Source of the DNA: JANOBD01 sp031411495
GTDB taxonomy: Bacteria > Planctomycetota > Phycisphaerae > Tepidisphaerales > Tepidisphaeraceae
DNA: 64,000 nucleotides
Direction: 5' to 3'
Assembly (NCBI GenBank): GCA_031411495.1
Contig: JANOBD010000235.1
Span: forward strand, 228,247-292,246
Below the pieces are notes generated by a model. It was not told the origin of the DNA. It worked only from the letters and a program-made list of their open reading frames with translations, and ran no database searches. A program made the translations under genes and the position numbers. Positions 25,473 through 34,100 of this stretch are shown here, in pieces. Within the stretch, counting starts at the first letter, position 1. Each line of letters begins with the position of its first letter.

Positions 25473-26888
25473 ATGAATCGACTCCCACTCTCACAAGTTC
25501 TGCAAGCGGTCGGCGGGCGCGCGATGTTCAACCGCACCACCGATACGACGCAGGTCCGCGGCGCATCCACCGACAGCCGATTCATCGAACCCGGCTGCGT
25601 CTTCTTCGCCATCCGCGGCGATCACAACAACGGCCACGACTATCTGTCTGATGCGGCGTCCAAGGGGGCTGTCGCCGCCGTTGTCGACCATGAGCCGGCT
25701 ATCGACCTGCCGAACATGAAGTTCATCGTCGTGTCCGACACGCGCAAAGCGCTGGGAAAGTTCGCCACGTACGTTCGGCGGCAGTTTGGCGTGTGCAAAG
25801 TGATCGGCGTTGCTGGCAGCAACGGCAAGACATCCACGAAGCACCTCATCTCCGCCGCGCTCAGTTGCCGCCTCCGTGGCTCGATCTCGCCAAAGAGCTA
25901 CAACAACGACATCGGCGTCCCGTTGACGATTTTCCCGGCCGACCCGAACCAGGATTACCTCGTACTCGAAATGGGCACGAACAACCCCGGCGAAATCCGT
26001 TTGCTCACCAACATGGCCAAGCCGGATATCGCGGTCATCACCAACTGCAGTGAGGAACACCTGCAAGGGCTCGGCGACGTGATGGGCGTCCGCCGCGAAA
26101 ACGCATCCGTCATCGACGGCATCCGCGAGGGCGGACTGCTGGTGGTGAATGGCGACGACCCGGAACTGCTCGAAGCCATTTCGGGCTACAAAGGCCGGAC
26201 CGTGAAGTTCGGCTTCCTGCCCAGTAACGACGTGTTCGGCACCGACGTGCAGGTCCACGACAACGGGACCAGCTTCAGGCTTAACAATCGCACGACGCGG
26301 GTCTTCGTGCCCATGATCGGCCGACACAACGCGATGAATGCGCTCGCGGCGATCGCGGTCGCCAAGCGGTTCGGACTGCCCGAAGAAGAAGTGATCGCTT
26401 CCATGGCCACCAGCAGCAAGCCCGAAATGCGCATGCAGCGGATGGATGCTCACGGGGTGATGATCCTGAACGACTGTTACAACGCCAATCCCGCCTCGAT
26501 GCGGGCCGGCATCGAAACACTCCTCGAGTTCGAACCTGTCGGCCGCAACGGCCGGCGCGTCGCGGTCCTCGGCGACATGCGCGAACTCGGCGATACCAGC
26601 GAGCGCTATCATCGTGAAGTGGGGCGATTGCTGGCGGAATTGAAAGATGAGATCGACCAGGTTTACTGCGTCGGCGAATGCTCGAAGTGGATCGTCGAAG
26701 ACGCCGTCTCTCACGGCTTCAAAAGCCCGATCGAACGCTTCGCCGACTCAGAAGCGGCCGCCAAGTCGATTGCCAAGAAGGTCAGGCGCGGCGACCTCGT
26801 GCTGGTGAAAGGTTCACGCGGCATTCGGCTCGAACGGGTGGTGGAACAAATGGTCGGCGGAACGAAGCTCAAGTCGGCCGCGGGGTAA
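25473..26888 (+). CDS. murF: UDP-MurNAc-tripeptide:D-Ala-D-Ala ligase
   Basis: MurF adds D-Ala-D-Ala to finish the stem peptide. It has the Mur ligase motifs AGSNGKTSTK, EMGTNNPGEI, ITNCSEEHL, GRHNAMNALAA and NDCYNANPASM. Start ATG 25473 (MNRLPLSQVLQAVGGR) gives the family N-terminus and 471 aa. ATG 25434 overlaps the murE stop by 4 nt and would add 13 residues; translational coupling makes it a real alternative. Confidence 0.95.
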   Translation: MNRLPLSQVLQAVGGRAMFNRTTDTTQVRGASTDSRFIEPGCVFFAIRGDHNNGHDYLSDAASKGAVAAVVDHEPAIDLPNMKFIVVSDTRKALGKFATYVRRQFGVCKVIGVAGSNGKTSTKHLISAALSCRLRGSISPKSYNNDIGVPLTIFPADPNQDYLVLEMGTNNPGEIRLLTNMAKPDIAVITNCSEEHLQGLGDVMGVRRENASVIDGIREGGLLVVNGDDPELLEAISGYKGRTVKFGFLPSNDVFGTDVQVHDNGTSFRLNNRTTRVFVPMIGRHNAMNALAAIAVAKRFGLPEEEVIASMATSSKPEMRMQRMDAHGVMILNDCYNANPASMRAGIETLLEFEPVGRNGRRVAVLGDMRELGDTSERYHREVGRLLAELKDEIDQVYCVGECSKWIVEDAVSHGFKSPIERFADSEAAAKSIAKKVRRGDLVLVKGSRGIRLERVVEQMVGGTKLKSAAG

Positions 26889-26959
26889 GGGCCGAACTGT
26901 CATCCAGAAAACTAGCCGAAGAAGAATCTCCACGTAGAAGGACAATCGGCGCCGAACGA

Positions 26960-27010
26960 CGTTGACTCCGAGATGCTTCGGTCGCCGAGGCTCCCTCTGC
27001 ACGACATGAC
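26960..27010 (+). repeat. Dispersed GAGATGCTTCGG-type sequence
   Basis: GAGATGCTTCGGTCGCCGAGGC followed by a purine/pyrimidine-mixed tail ending in CATGAC. A related sequence, GAGACCTTCGGCGTACCTCAGG with GTGAC, lies at 55767-55800. Such CTTCGG-centred intergenic sequences may be a dispersed palindromic repeat; two diverged copies are weak evidence. Confidence 0.3.
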
Positions 27011-27063
27011 TTGCGATGAGAGGGCTGCGTCCCAGTAGCCCTCAACCAACCTTCGGAGCTAAC

Positions 27064-28233
27064 GTGTTTCCCGAACTCTACGCGCGATTCGGCCCCTCGC
27101 TCGAAGCCCACGGCTTCGGGTTCCTGCGCGTCTTTTCGTTCGTCACGTTTCAGAGCGCCTTCGCGGTCCTGCTCAGCTTTCTCATCGTGGTCCTCCTCGG
27201 CAAACCGGTGATCGGCTGGCTCCGCGCGCGGAAAATCGGCGACAATCCGGACTTCGATCAAGCCGACATGAACGCGATCATGGCCGACAAGCGCGGCACG
27301 CCGACCATGGGCGGGCTGCTGATCGTCGGCGCGATCCTTCTCACGACGCTGCTCGTGGCCGACCTGCGGAACTACTACGTCTGGCTCGCCATCGTCTGCG
27401 TGAGCCTGCTCGCGCTGCTGGGTGCGACTGATGACTGGATCAAGCTCAATCGCCACCGTCTGGCCGCGAAGAACAAGGAGACGGCGTCCCGGCAGGGTCT
27501 CTCCGGCCGCGAAAAACTGGTCGCCCAGATCATCCTCGGCCTGGTCATCTCCTGGCTGACGTACGACTACGGTCAGGAACTCCCACAGAATGCCCGGCTT
27601 TACTTCCCGTTCTTCAAGGAGGAATCCGGCGTCTGGCTGCGGTTGCCGGCGATCGCGTATGTGCTCTTCTCGACCTTTCTCATTACCGGGTTCAGCAACG
27701 CGGTTAATCTCTCGGATGGGCTCGATGGCCTTGCGAGCGGCTGCACCGCGCTCGCGGCGTTTGTACTCATGATCTTCGGCATCATCATCGGCGACGAACA
27801 GCTCGCGAAAATTCTGCTCTATCCTGATCTGCCTGCCGGCAGCCAGCTCGCGGTGATGGCGGGCGCGATCGGCGGCGCATCGCTCGGCTTCCTCTGGTTC
27901 AACTGCAACCCCGCCCGCGTCTTCATGGGAGATACCGGCTCACTCGCGCTTGGCGGCCTGCTGGCCTATATTGCGATCGTCATCCGGCAGGAAATCCTAT
28001 TCACGCTCGTCGGCGCCGTCTTCGTGGCCGAGGCGCTCTCCGTGATCATTCAGGTGAGCTATTTCAAGCTCTCCCGCAAACTCTACGGCGAAGGCCGGCG
28101 CATCTTCAGGATGAGCCCCCTGCACCACCACTTCCAGAAGTGTGGCTGGAGCGAGACGCAGGTGGTGGTGCGCTTCTGGCTGATCGGCGCGATGCTTGCG
28201 GCCTTCGCGTTGGCGACGATTCGGCTGCGATAG
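27064..28233 (+). CDS. mraY: Phospho-MurNAc-pentapeptide transferase
   Basis: MraY transfers phospho-MurNAc-pentapeptide to undecaprenyl phosphate, giving lipid I in the cytoplasmic membrane. About ten TM segments are visible with the active-site motifs DKRGTPTMGG, ATDDWIKL, NAVNLSDGLDGLA, and FMGDTGSLALGG; RMSPLHHHFQKCGWSE is the C-terminal signature. GTG 27064 with CGGAG upstream gives 389 aa and is chosen over ATG 27016, which lacks an SD and would pass through a repeat-like stretch. murD and the later dcw genes are not next to it. Confidence 0.95.
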   Translation: MFPELYARFGPSLEAHGFGFLRVFSFVTFQSAFAVLLSFLIVVLLGKPVIGWLRARKIGDNPDFDQADMNAIMADKRGTPTMGGLLIVGAILLTTLLVADLRNYYVWLAIVCVSLLALLGATDDWIKLNRHRLAAKNKETASRQGLSGREKLVAQIILGLVISWLTYDYGQELPQNARLYFPFFKEESGVWLRLPAIAYVLFSTFLITGFSNAVNLSDGLDGLASGCTALAAFVLMIFGIIIGDEQLAKILLYPDLPAGSQLAVMAGAIGGASLGFLWFNCNPARVFMGDTGSLALGGLLAYIAIVIRQEILFTLVGAVFVAEALSVIIQVSYFKLSRKLYGEGRRIFRMSPLHHHFQKCGWSETQVVVRFWLIGAMLAAFALATIRLR

Positions 28234-28300
28234 GCCAGATTTCCAGCCTGCGCGACACTCCGCGACTCGGGACCTCGTTTACTGAGTGCAAGAGAGAAAA

Positions 28301-28329
28301 ATGCGTATCGCCCGTCCGTCGATACGCAT
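28301..28329. terminator. Bidirectional terminator between mraY and the lipoprotein gene
   Basis: ATGCGTATCG (28301-28310) pairs perfectly with CGATACGCAT (28320-28329), with AAAA on the left. It lies between convergent genes and could serve both. Confidence 0.65.
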
Positions 28330-28365
28330 CCCCAATAACTGATATCTCAATATCCGATCAACGCG

Positions 28366-30720
28366 TCACGGCTTGGTCGGCTCGCTTGGCGGGGTTTGCG
28401 GAGGAGCGGCGGGGGTCCCGATATCATCGGGAAGCGCGCCGGTGCCTTGTGTGTTTCCACTGGCGGGAGGCTCGGCAGGGGGCGCCGCGGGGGCCGTTTC
28501 AGCCGGGGCACCGGGCTTGAGTGCCGCCATTCGCTCCTTCAGTTTTTCGATCGTGTCGATCGTACCGTTTTCAATATCGGTTGCGAGCGAGGTGAGCTTA
28601 TCCTTCATTGGTCCCATCGCACCAACCATCATCCCGCCCATGGCAGTGAAGCCCTGCGGAAGCCCGGTGAGGTCGAGCTTCCAGATGTCGTCTTCCTTGA
28701 GGAACTTCAACGTCGGTTGTTCGTCGCCTGGAAGCGGCAGCGCGAGCGCGGCGTGCGTGTCATCGCTGGAGGTCATTTTCAATTCGTCGATTTTCTTTTT
28801 TGCCGCCTCTGGGTCCATCGCCTGGCCGTTCGGAACGGCCGCAACCCCCAACTCCTTGATGGCGGCAACGCCTTCGTCGCCGAACTTTTCCTTGACGGCC
28901 TTGTTGATCCGCACACCAAGCTCAGCGAGCTCGCGCACCGGAGCGACCAGCGGCTGGGACGTTTCATCCGTCTTGATGCGATTGAAGAGCTGCTCGATGA
29001 TCGACGGATCATCCGGCGTCGCGGCAAGCTGCGTCACCAGGTCCTTGAGTGACTGCTTGACTTCGAGCACCGTCGGCGAGTCCGTCGTGGCGGTAGTTGC
29101 TTCTGCCGGCTTTTCTTCGACCACTTTCGGCGGCTCGACGTAGATCGCCGCGGGAACGTTTGGCACCGCGAGCGAGCCTTCGCGCGCCTCGCGGATGGCT
29201 GCTTTCGCGCCCTCGATCGAGTCGGTGTACGTTTGTTCCTTGGCGATGTCACCGGCGAGGCTGGCACTCGAAGCCAGCTGGCTCAACAGGGCGCGGTCGT
29301 AGTTGATAAAGATCTTTGTGGTGGACTGAAGCGATTTGATCGACGTCGTGTCTCCGCCTGCGCCGGTGATGCCTTCGATCATGTCCTTGGCTTCGCCGAG
29401 CAGTTCGTCGGCCTTCGTCACCGCATCGCCCGCCTCTTTGATGAGCTTTTGCGAATTGAACGGTTCGGGCACGGCGGCGAGGCCTTCGGAGATCTGTTCC
29501 AGCGATTCAGCGACGCTCGCCATGTGGAGCAGGGACTGCGCGTGCGCCCGATAGATTCCCGCTTCTTCGCGCTTGGCGATAGCCTTCTGGAGGTTAATCC
29601 GGTCGCCGTTGAGTGTTGCGGTGAGGGCGGACCATGCGGCCTTCTCAGGCGCGTTTCGTCCGCCGGATTCGGCACTGCTGACGCTCGAGCCGAACGAATC
29701 CGCCTTTGCTTTTGCGTCTGAGAACTTCGTCACCGCGTCTTCGAACGCCGTGACGGCCTGCTCGCGTGTCTCGCCGGCCTGCTTGAGGGCTTCGACAAGT
29801 TCATTGATCAATGTCTTGACCGAAACCTCGCCCTTGTCGCCACCATCGGCCGAGAGGACCGATTTCGCGAACGCGGTCTGCAGATCCACTTTCGCCTTGG
29901 TCTCTTTCCAGTTGCCGGCGAGGGCAGACTGCTGCGTGTCGAAACTCTTTACCGCGGCATCGAGCTGGGTTTCGAGTTGCGTCTGCACGCCGAGGTCCGC
30001 GGTGAGCCGGTTGATCGCCGATTCGAGATCGCTGATGGTTCGCGAGACGACGGCCGCCTGCTGGCGAAGGTCGGCAGCCTGGGTGACGGTCTTGAGCTTA
30101 TCTTCGCCGCGCTGTTGATCGGATTGGGCTGACAGATTTCCGACTTGCGTGAGCAGGTCGTTCCGTTTTGCCGTGGCTTCCTGGAGTTGACCTTGCGCTG
30201 TGGCGAGTTCACCTTCTAGGCGGCTCTTTTCCTGTTTGACGGCGTTGAGGGTTGGGATCGACGTGCCGGGCACGTCCGTCACTGCCGCCGCATTGCCATC
30301 GCCGCGCGTTTTGGCGGTGAGATCCTGGATGTGGGCGATGGTTTTCGAGGGATCGAGCCCGTTCTGTGTTGCGGTCACCATGGCGGTGGTGCCCGCAACG
30401 GATGCGAGCGAACTGATCCGCGAGACCAGCGCATCCGTCTGCGCCTGTTTGACTGCCAGAGAATCGGCTAAGCCGCGCGCATCGCTCAGGCGCGCCTGCG
30501 CGACGAGTTCGATCGACTGGACATTGACGGGGAGAGACCCTTCGGCAGCGCCCGTGATCTTCTCCGATACTTCCGTACCAGAACCGCCGGAACTGCGAAC
30601 GGCGAGCGCGTTGGCCTGCTGGTCGAGCAAAGCGCTTTCAGAATTATCGCAGCCGATGACGACGGCGGCGGCGCAGCTCGCCAACGCCAGGCGCGCCCAT
30701 CGATTGATTTGGGGGTTCAT
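28366..30720 (-). CDS. Large coiled-coil lipoprotein, function unknown
   Basis: The 784-aa product starts with a signal peptide ending in lipobox VIGC, with Cys24 as lipid anchor. The middle is dominated by Gln/Lys/Glu/Ala-rich helices likely to form coiled coils (for example SRLEGELATAQGQLQEATAK and the stretch around 200-260). A globular-looking part near residues 600-720 holds Met/Gly-rich helices, and the tail is Pro/Ala-rich. I recognise no catalytic motif. GGAGA precedes the ATG. It stands alone on the minus strand with its own promoter. A role in envelope structure or in binding is possible but unproven. Confidence 0.85.
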   Translation of the reverse strand: MNPQINRWARLALASCAAAVVIGCDNSESALLDQQANALAVRSSGGSGTEVSEKITGAAEGSLPVNVQSIELVAQARLSDARGLADSLAVKQAQTDALVSRISSLASVAGTTAMVTATQNGLDPSKTIAHIQDLTAKTRGDGNAAAVTDVPGTSIPTLNAVKQEKSRLEGELATAQGQLQEATAKRNDLLTQVGNLSAQSDQQRGEDKLKTVTQAADLRQQAAVVSRTISDLESAINRLTADLGVQTQLETQLDAAVKSFDTQQSALAGNWKETKAKVDLQTAFAKSVLSADGGDKGEVSVKTLINELVEALKQAGETREQAVTAFEDAVTKFSDAKAKADSFGSSVSSAESGGRNAPEKAAWSALTATLNGDRINLQKAIAKREEAGIYRAHAQSLLHMASVAESLEQISEGLAAVPEPFNSQKLIKEAGDAVTKADELLGEAKDMIEGITGAGGDTTSIKSLQSTTKIFINYDRALLSQLASSASLAGDIAKEQTYTDSIEGAKAAIREAREGSLAVPNVPAAIYVEPPKVVEEKPAEATTATTDSPTVLEVKQSLKDLVTQLAATPDDPSIIEQLFNRIKTDETSQPLVAPVRELAELGVRINKAVKEKFGDEGVAAIKELGVAAVPNGQAMDPEAAKKKIDELKMTSSDDTHAALALPLPGDEQPTLKFLKEDDIWKLDLTGLPQGFTAMGGMMVGAMGPMKDKLTSLATDIENGTIDTIEKLKERMAALKPGAPAETAPAAPPAEPPASGNTQGTGALPDDIGTPAAPPQTPPSEPTKP

Positions 30721-30817
30721 CGCGGTGGTCTCCAGGGGGTTGACGAGACGCGAAAATCCATGTTCGCGTCCCGGGCTATCTTCCGGTGATATCTCAACTT
30801 GATGTAATGCCGACCCG

Positions 30818-30846
30818 ATTGTGGTTGGAGTCTATAGGCGTGTCAA
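30818..30846 (-). promoter_or_regulatory. Sigma70-type promoter of the lipoprotein gene
   Basis: On the minus strand, TTGACA (30841-30846) and CACAAT (30818-30823) are separated by 17 bp. The -35 matches consensus exactly. The leader would be about 90 nt. Confidence 0.55.
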
Positions 30847-30849
30847 ACT

Positions 30850-31427
30850 TCGCCGATTCGAACGACGGTGTGACCGTACCGTCTTTTCGCCGACGGCATT
30901 CGATCTTGCGGATACGAACACAGCCTGCGGCGCCGCGACCACAGCGGTGAGGCGAATTGCCGTCAGGCTAAGCTGCGAAGTCCCGCCGAACGACACCGCT
31001 TCGCCGCAGTCGCTCGCATAAGCAGTTTGTCATCTTGTTGTCAAATTCTGCGGGGATTACTCCGGGTAGCAAGAACGGAAACCGCGGGGGATCGGTGGAT
31101 TTCACTTTTTCGATTTCTTGGGTTGCAGGCAGGACGACCGAATTCGAGATCGATGAGTGAGCCCGCGGCGCGATGAGGAGCGACTCATCGTTGCGACAAG
31201 CTGGGGAGAGTATTCTGGATGAAGTGGGAAGTAGGACAAGCACTGATAGGTGTCCCTTGCTCAAATCAAGTGCGGCAGGGTTTGTGAACAGGGTCACAAA
31301 TTAAAATTTTTTGGTCATGCTGTTCCGGACTTGAGAGTCTTCGCATCTGCTTTGTTTTTCAGAGTTTGCGCCTTCCTCGGGCGCGTTTTGATGCGGTTTC
31401 CCAGGACCGATAACAGGATCTTCGCGC
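30850..31427. other. Intergenic region without a gene
   Basis: No convincing ORF. A 7-bp stem CGATGAG (31171-31177) / CTCATCG (31184-31190) and an AT-rich run at about 31288-31316 are the only visible features. The region separates divergent genes. Confidence 0.6.
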
Positions 31428-31607
31428 TTGACGGGGAAGGATGGGAAACTAAAAGGTTTCTCAGACAAGCGGGGCTCGGATTCGCCGGCGGTCCTTCGGA
31501 CCTTTCAGTGAATCCATCGAGCAGTGGCCGACTAAGGCCACTTCAATCGCCGGAACGCAATGTCCGGCTTACATCGTGTGGTTTGGTTCTGGCTTCGGCA
31601 ATTGCCG
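31428..31607 (+). promoter_or_regulatory. Promoter and structured leader of the first FN3-glycosidase gene
   Basis: TTGACG (31428-31433), a 16-bp spacer and TAAAAG (31450-31455) form a possible promoter. The leader then holds GGTCC/GGACC (31490-31502), AGTGGCC/GGCCACT (31523-31542, loop GACTAA), GCCGGA/TCCGGC (31549-31568) and the 12-nt palindrome CGGCAATTGCCG (31596-31607). Four stems in 120 nt suggest a regulatory RNA leader; no known class fits. Confidence 0.45.
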
Positions 31608-31653
31608 GATGACCAGTCAATCTTGGTCCTTTTCTGCCTTGGAGGGCAAGAGG

Positions 31654-33957
31654 ATGACAGTTAAATCGTTTTCTTCGCGTCGCCCCGCCGTTCGACGCTC
31701 ACAAATTCTCGAAACGCTCGAAAACCGCCAACTCATGGCGGGCTTCAGCGCGAACTTCAATTTCCAGCCGGCCCGCTCCAGCGTGCCGCTTCACTACGCC
31801 GCCGACACCGGCAACGTATTCAGCAATCAGGGCAACTACCAGTACGGCTGGGATGCCAACAACTCCGCCAATTCCGTCGACCGTTTCACCAGCGCCGACA
31901 CCCGCTACGACACCTTCGCCTACCTTGGCAAGGGCGCGACCAAATGGGAAGTGGCCGTTCCGAACGGCCAATATCGCGTGGCGGTCACCGCTGGCGATTC
32001 CTCCTCGACAAGCGCTCACTACGTCCTGAACGTCGAAGGCAGGACGCTCATTAACGAGACGCCGAACGCCGGCAACCGCTGGTCCGAAGGCAGCGGCACC
32101 GTTACCGTCGCCGATGGTCGGCTTACCGTCACCAGCGGCAGCGGCGCCTACAACAACAAAATCACCAGCATCTCGATCACGCAGTTGTCGGGCAGCACCG
32201 GCGGCAGCACCAGCGGCGCAGCGATCACCGCACCCAAGGCGCCGTCGTGGGCGGGCACCTGGAGCGTCACCTCCAACTCGCTCGTCCTGGGATGGGGCGA
32301 TGCATCGAGCAATGAATCTGGATTCATCGTCGAACAGAGCACCAATGGCACCGCGTATCGCGAGATCTCGCGACTGCCTGCCAATTCCAGGCAGCTCAAC
32401 GTCTCCTCGCTCAGCGCCGGCACGAGCTACTACTATCGGGTGAAGTCGTACAACTCGAACGGCTCGACGACGAGCTCGGTGACCCGCGTCAGGACACTCT
32501 CCGCGCCGACCAACACGCCGTCCGCGCCGTCCACGCCCAGCTGGATCACCGCTTCGGCGCTGTCGTCCAGTTCACTCAAAGTGACTTGGGGTGATGTGTC
32601 ATCGAACGAGACCGGCTTCATCATTCAGCGCAGCGTCGACAACAGCCACTTCAGCGAAATCGCTCGCGTCGGTTCGAACGTCACCAGCTACTCTGACAGC
32701 GGCCTGAACGCGGGCACCCGGTATTACTATAAGGTGTCTTCATACAACTCGGCCGGCGCCAACGCGACGACCAGCGCCGCCGCCACGACGACCAATTCGA
32801 ATCCCACTCTGTCCAGGCCAGTATCGCCGGCGTGGACGAACTCGACCGCAAGCAGCTCCAGCGCCGGCACGCTCACGTGGGGTGACGCCTCCAACAACGA
32901 GAGCGGCTTCATCATCGAACGCTCGACCAACGGCAGCAGCTATTCCGAGCTCGCCCGCGTCGGTGCGAACACGACCCAGTACGCGATTTCGAACCTCGGA
33001 CCGTCCACTCGGTATTATTTCCGGGTCACCTCCTATAACTCGGCGGGCAACTCGCACGCATCCGCAGTGACCTCGTTCACCACCGCAGCCGCTACCGGCA
33101 ACAACGGCGGAAACAACGGCGGCAATTCGGGTGGAAGCACCGGCGGCAGCAGCGGCACGATCTCGAACAAGTTCGCCCTCTCAGGAATCTCGGCAAACAC
33201 CAACGGCGATCCCGCCTCCAAGTACGCCGGCACACTCAACGATGTCGGCATCAGCAACGTCCGCATCTGGTACTCGTTCACCAACTGGAACGCCCAGCCC
33301 GACGCCTGGTACATCAACCGCGTCCTGCAGTACAAGGCGGCCGGCTTCAAGGTGATGCTCGCCGTCCTCAACCCGAATGCGCCGGGATCCGAAGCACAGG
33401 CCAAGTCGTTCTACACGCGGCTTGCGAACTCTCCGGGTCTCAAGGGTTCTGTCGATTACTGGCAGATCAACAACGAGCCGAACATGGGCGCGTTCTGGCA
33501 CGGCTCGCTTCAGCAGTATGTCAACCTCAACCTCAAGCCCGCGTACGAAGCGCTCCACGCCGTCGGCGAAACCGTCGTCGGCGCCGGCCCGAGCTGGGAC
33601 GTCAATGTCGCCCGTCAGCTCGCCAGCTATGGGTACCTGAACTACTGCGACTTTGCCGCGTTCCATCCGTACGGCGAATCGGCCGACATCGTGATTCAGC
33701 GTGCACGCGACGCCCGCGCTGCATTCAACAATAAGCCGATGATGGTCACCGAGTGGAACATCCAAGGCGTCTCGGATCAGAACCGGTGGGTCACTGAATT
33801 GAACAAGGCCGCGGTCGGCCTCTCCAACATCGCTTACATCAATTATTACTTCGCACTCAAGCAGAGCGCCACGCACGTGGGTAATGGCGGTCTGCTGAGA
33901 TACGACGGTTCGAAGAACTCGCTGTTCTACCAAGCCGTCAAGGGCTGGCTCGACTGA
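31654..33957 (+). CDS. Secreted FN3-repeat glycoside hydrolase-like protein (paralog 1)
   Basis: A 767-aa modular extracellular protein. Residues 17-32 hold the planctomycete surface-protein motif (ILETLENRQLMAGFS). Residues 33-176 form a beta-rich carbohydrate-binding-like domain. Three FN3 repeats follow (about 195-281, 291-380, 388-478), each with a WGDxSxNExGFI signature. A Gly/Asn/Ser linker lies at 481-501. The C-terminal domain (507-767) looks like a clan GH-A TIM barrel, with NEP at 607-609 (E608 as acid/base) and MVTEWN (E700 as nucleophile). ATG 31654 is chosen because GGAGGGCAAGAGG precedes it and the same context precedes the paralog. The substrate is unknown. Confidence 0.85.
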   Translation: MTVKSFSSRRPAVRRSQILETLENRQLMAGFSANFNFQPARSSVPLHYAADTGNVFSNQGNYQYGWDANNSANSVDRFTSADTRYDTFAYLGKGATKWEVAVPNGQYRVAVTAGDSSSTSAHYVLNVEGRTLINETPNAGNRWSEGSGTVTVADGRLTVTSGSGAYNNKITSISITQLSGSTGGSTSGAAITAPKAPSWAGTWSVTSNSLVLGWGDASSNESGFIVEQSTNGTAYREISRLPANSRQLNVSSLSAGTSYYYRVKSYNSNGSTTSSVTRVRTLSAPTNTPSAPSTPSWITASALSSSSLKVTWGDVSSNETGFIIQRSVDNSHFSEIARVGSNVTSYSDSGLNAGTRYYYKVSSYNSAGANATTSAAATTTNSNPTLSRPVSPAWTNSTASSSSAGTLTWGDASNNESGFIIERSTNGSSYSELARVGANTTQYAISNLGPSTRYYFRVTSYNSAGNSHASAVTSFTTAAATGNNGGNNGGNSGGSTGGSSGTISNKFALSGISANTNGDPASKYAGTLNDVGISNVRIWYSFTNWNAQPDAWYINRVLQYKAAGFKVMLAVLNPNAPGSEAQAKSFYTRLANSPGLKGSVDYWQINNEPNMGAFWHGSLQQYVNLNLKPAYEALHAVGETVVGAGPSWDVNVARQLASYGYLNYCDFAAFHPYGESADIVIQRARDARAAFNNKPMMVTEWNIQGVSDQNRWVTELNKAAVGLSNIAYINYYFALKQSATHVGNGGLLRYDGSKNSLFYQAVKGWLD

Positions 33958-34025
33958 TCTGCAGTCGATGCTTCGACGTGCCGATCGCATCTCAAATGGT
34001 TTAGGCAGCTCAACAATTCTGGCAG

Positions 34026-34059
34026 GGGGGTTCGGCGCTGGCCGAGCCCCCTCATTTTT
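34026..34059 (+). terminator. Intrinsic terminator between the FN3-glycosidase paralogs
   Basis: An 11-bp stem (GGGGGTTCGGC / GCCGAGCCCCC, with one G-T pair) with GCTG loop is followed by TCATTTTTA. The second paralog starts 42 nt later, so read-through or a tightly packed promoter must supply it. Confidence 0.85.
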
Positions 34060-34100
34060 AACTCTTCGCCAAGGACGGCTTGCCTGGGAGGGCAAAGAAG

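Noticed and set aside
31549..31568. c-di-GMP (GEMM) riboswitch before the FN3-glycosidase gene
   Set aside because: The AACGCAA loop is reminiscent of the GEMM motif, but the conserved P1a/P1b partner and GCAAACC elements are missing.
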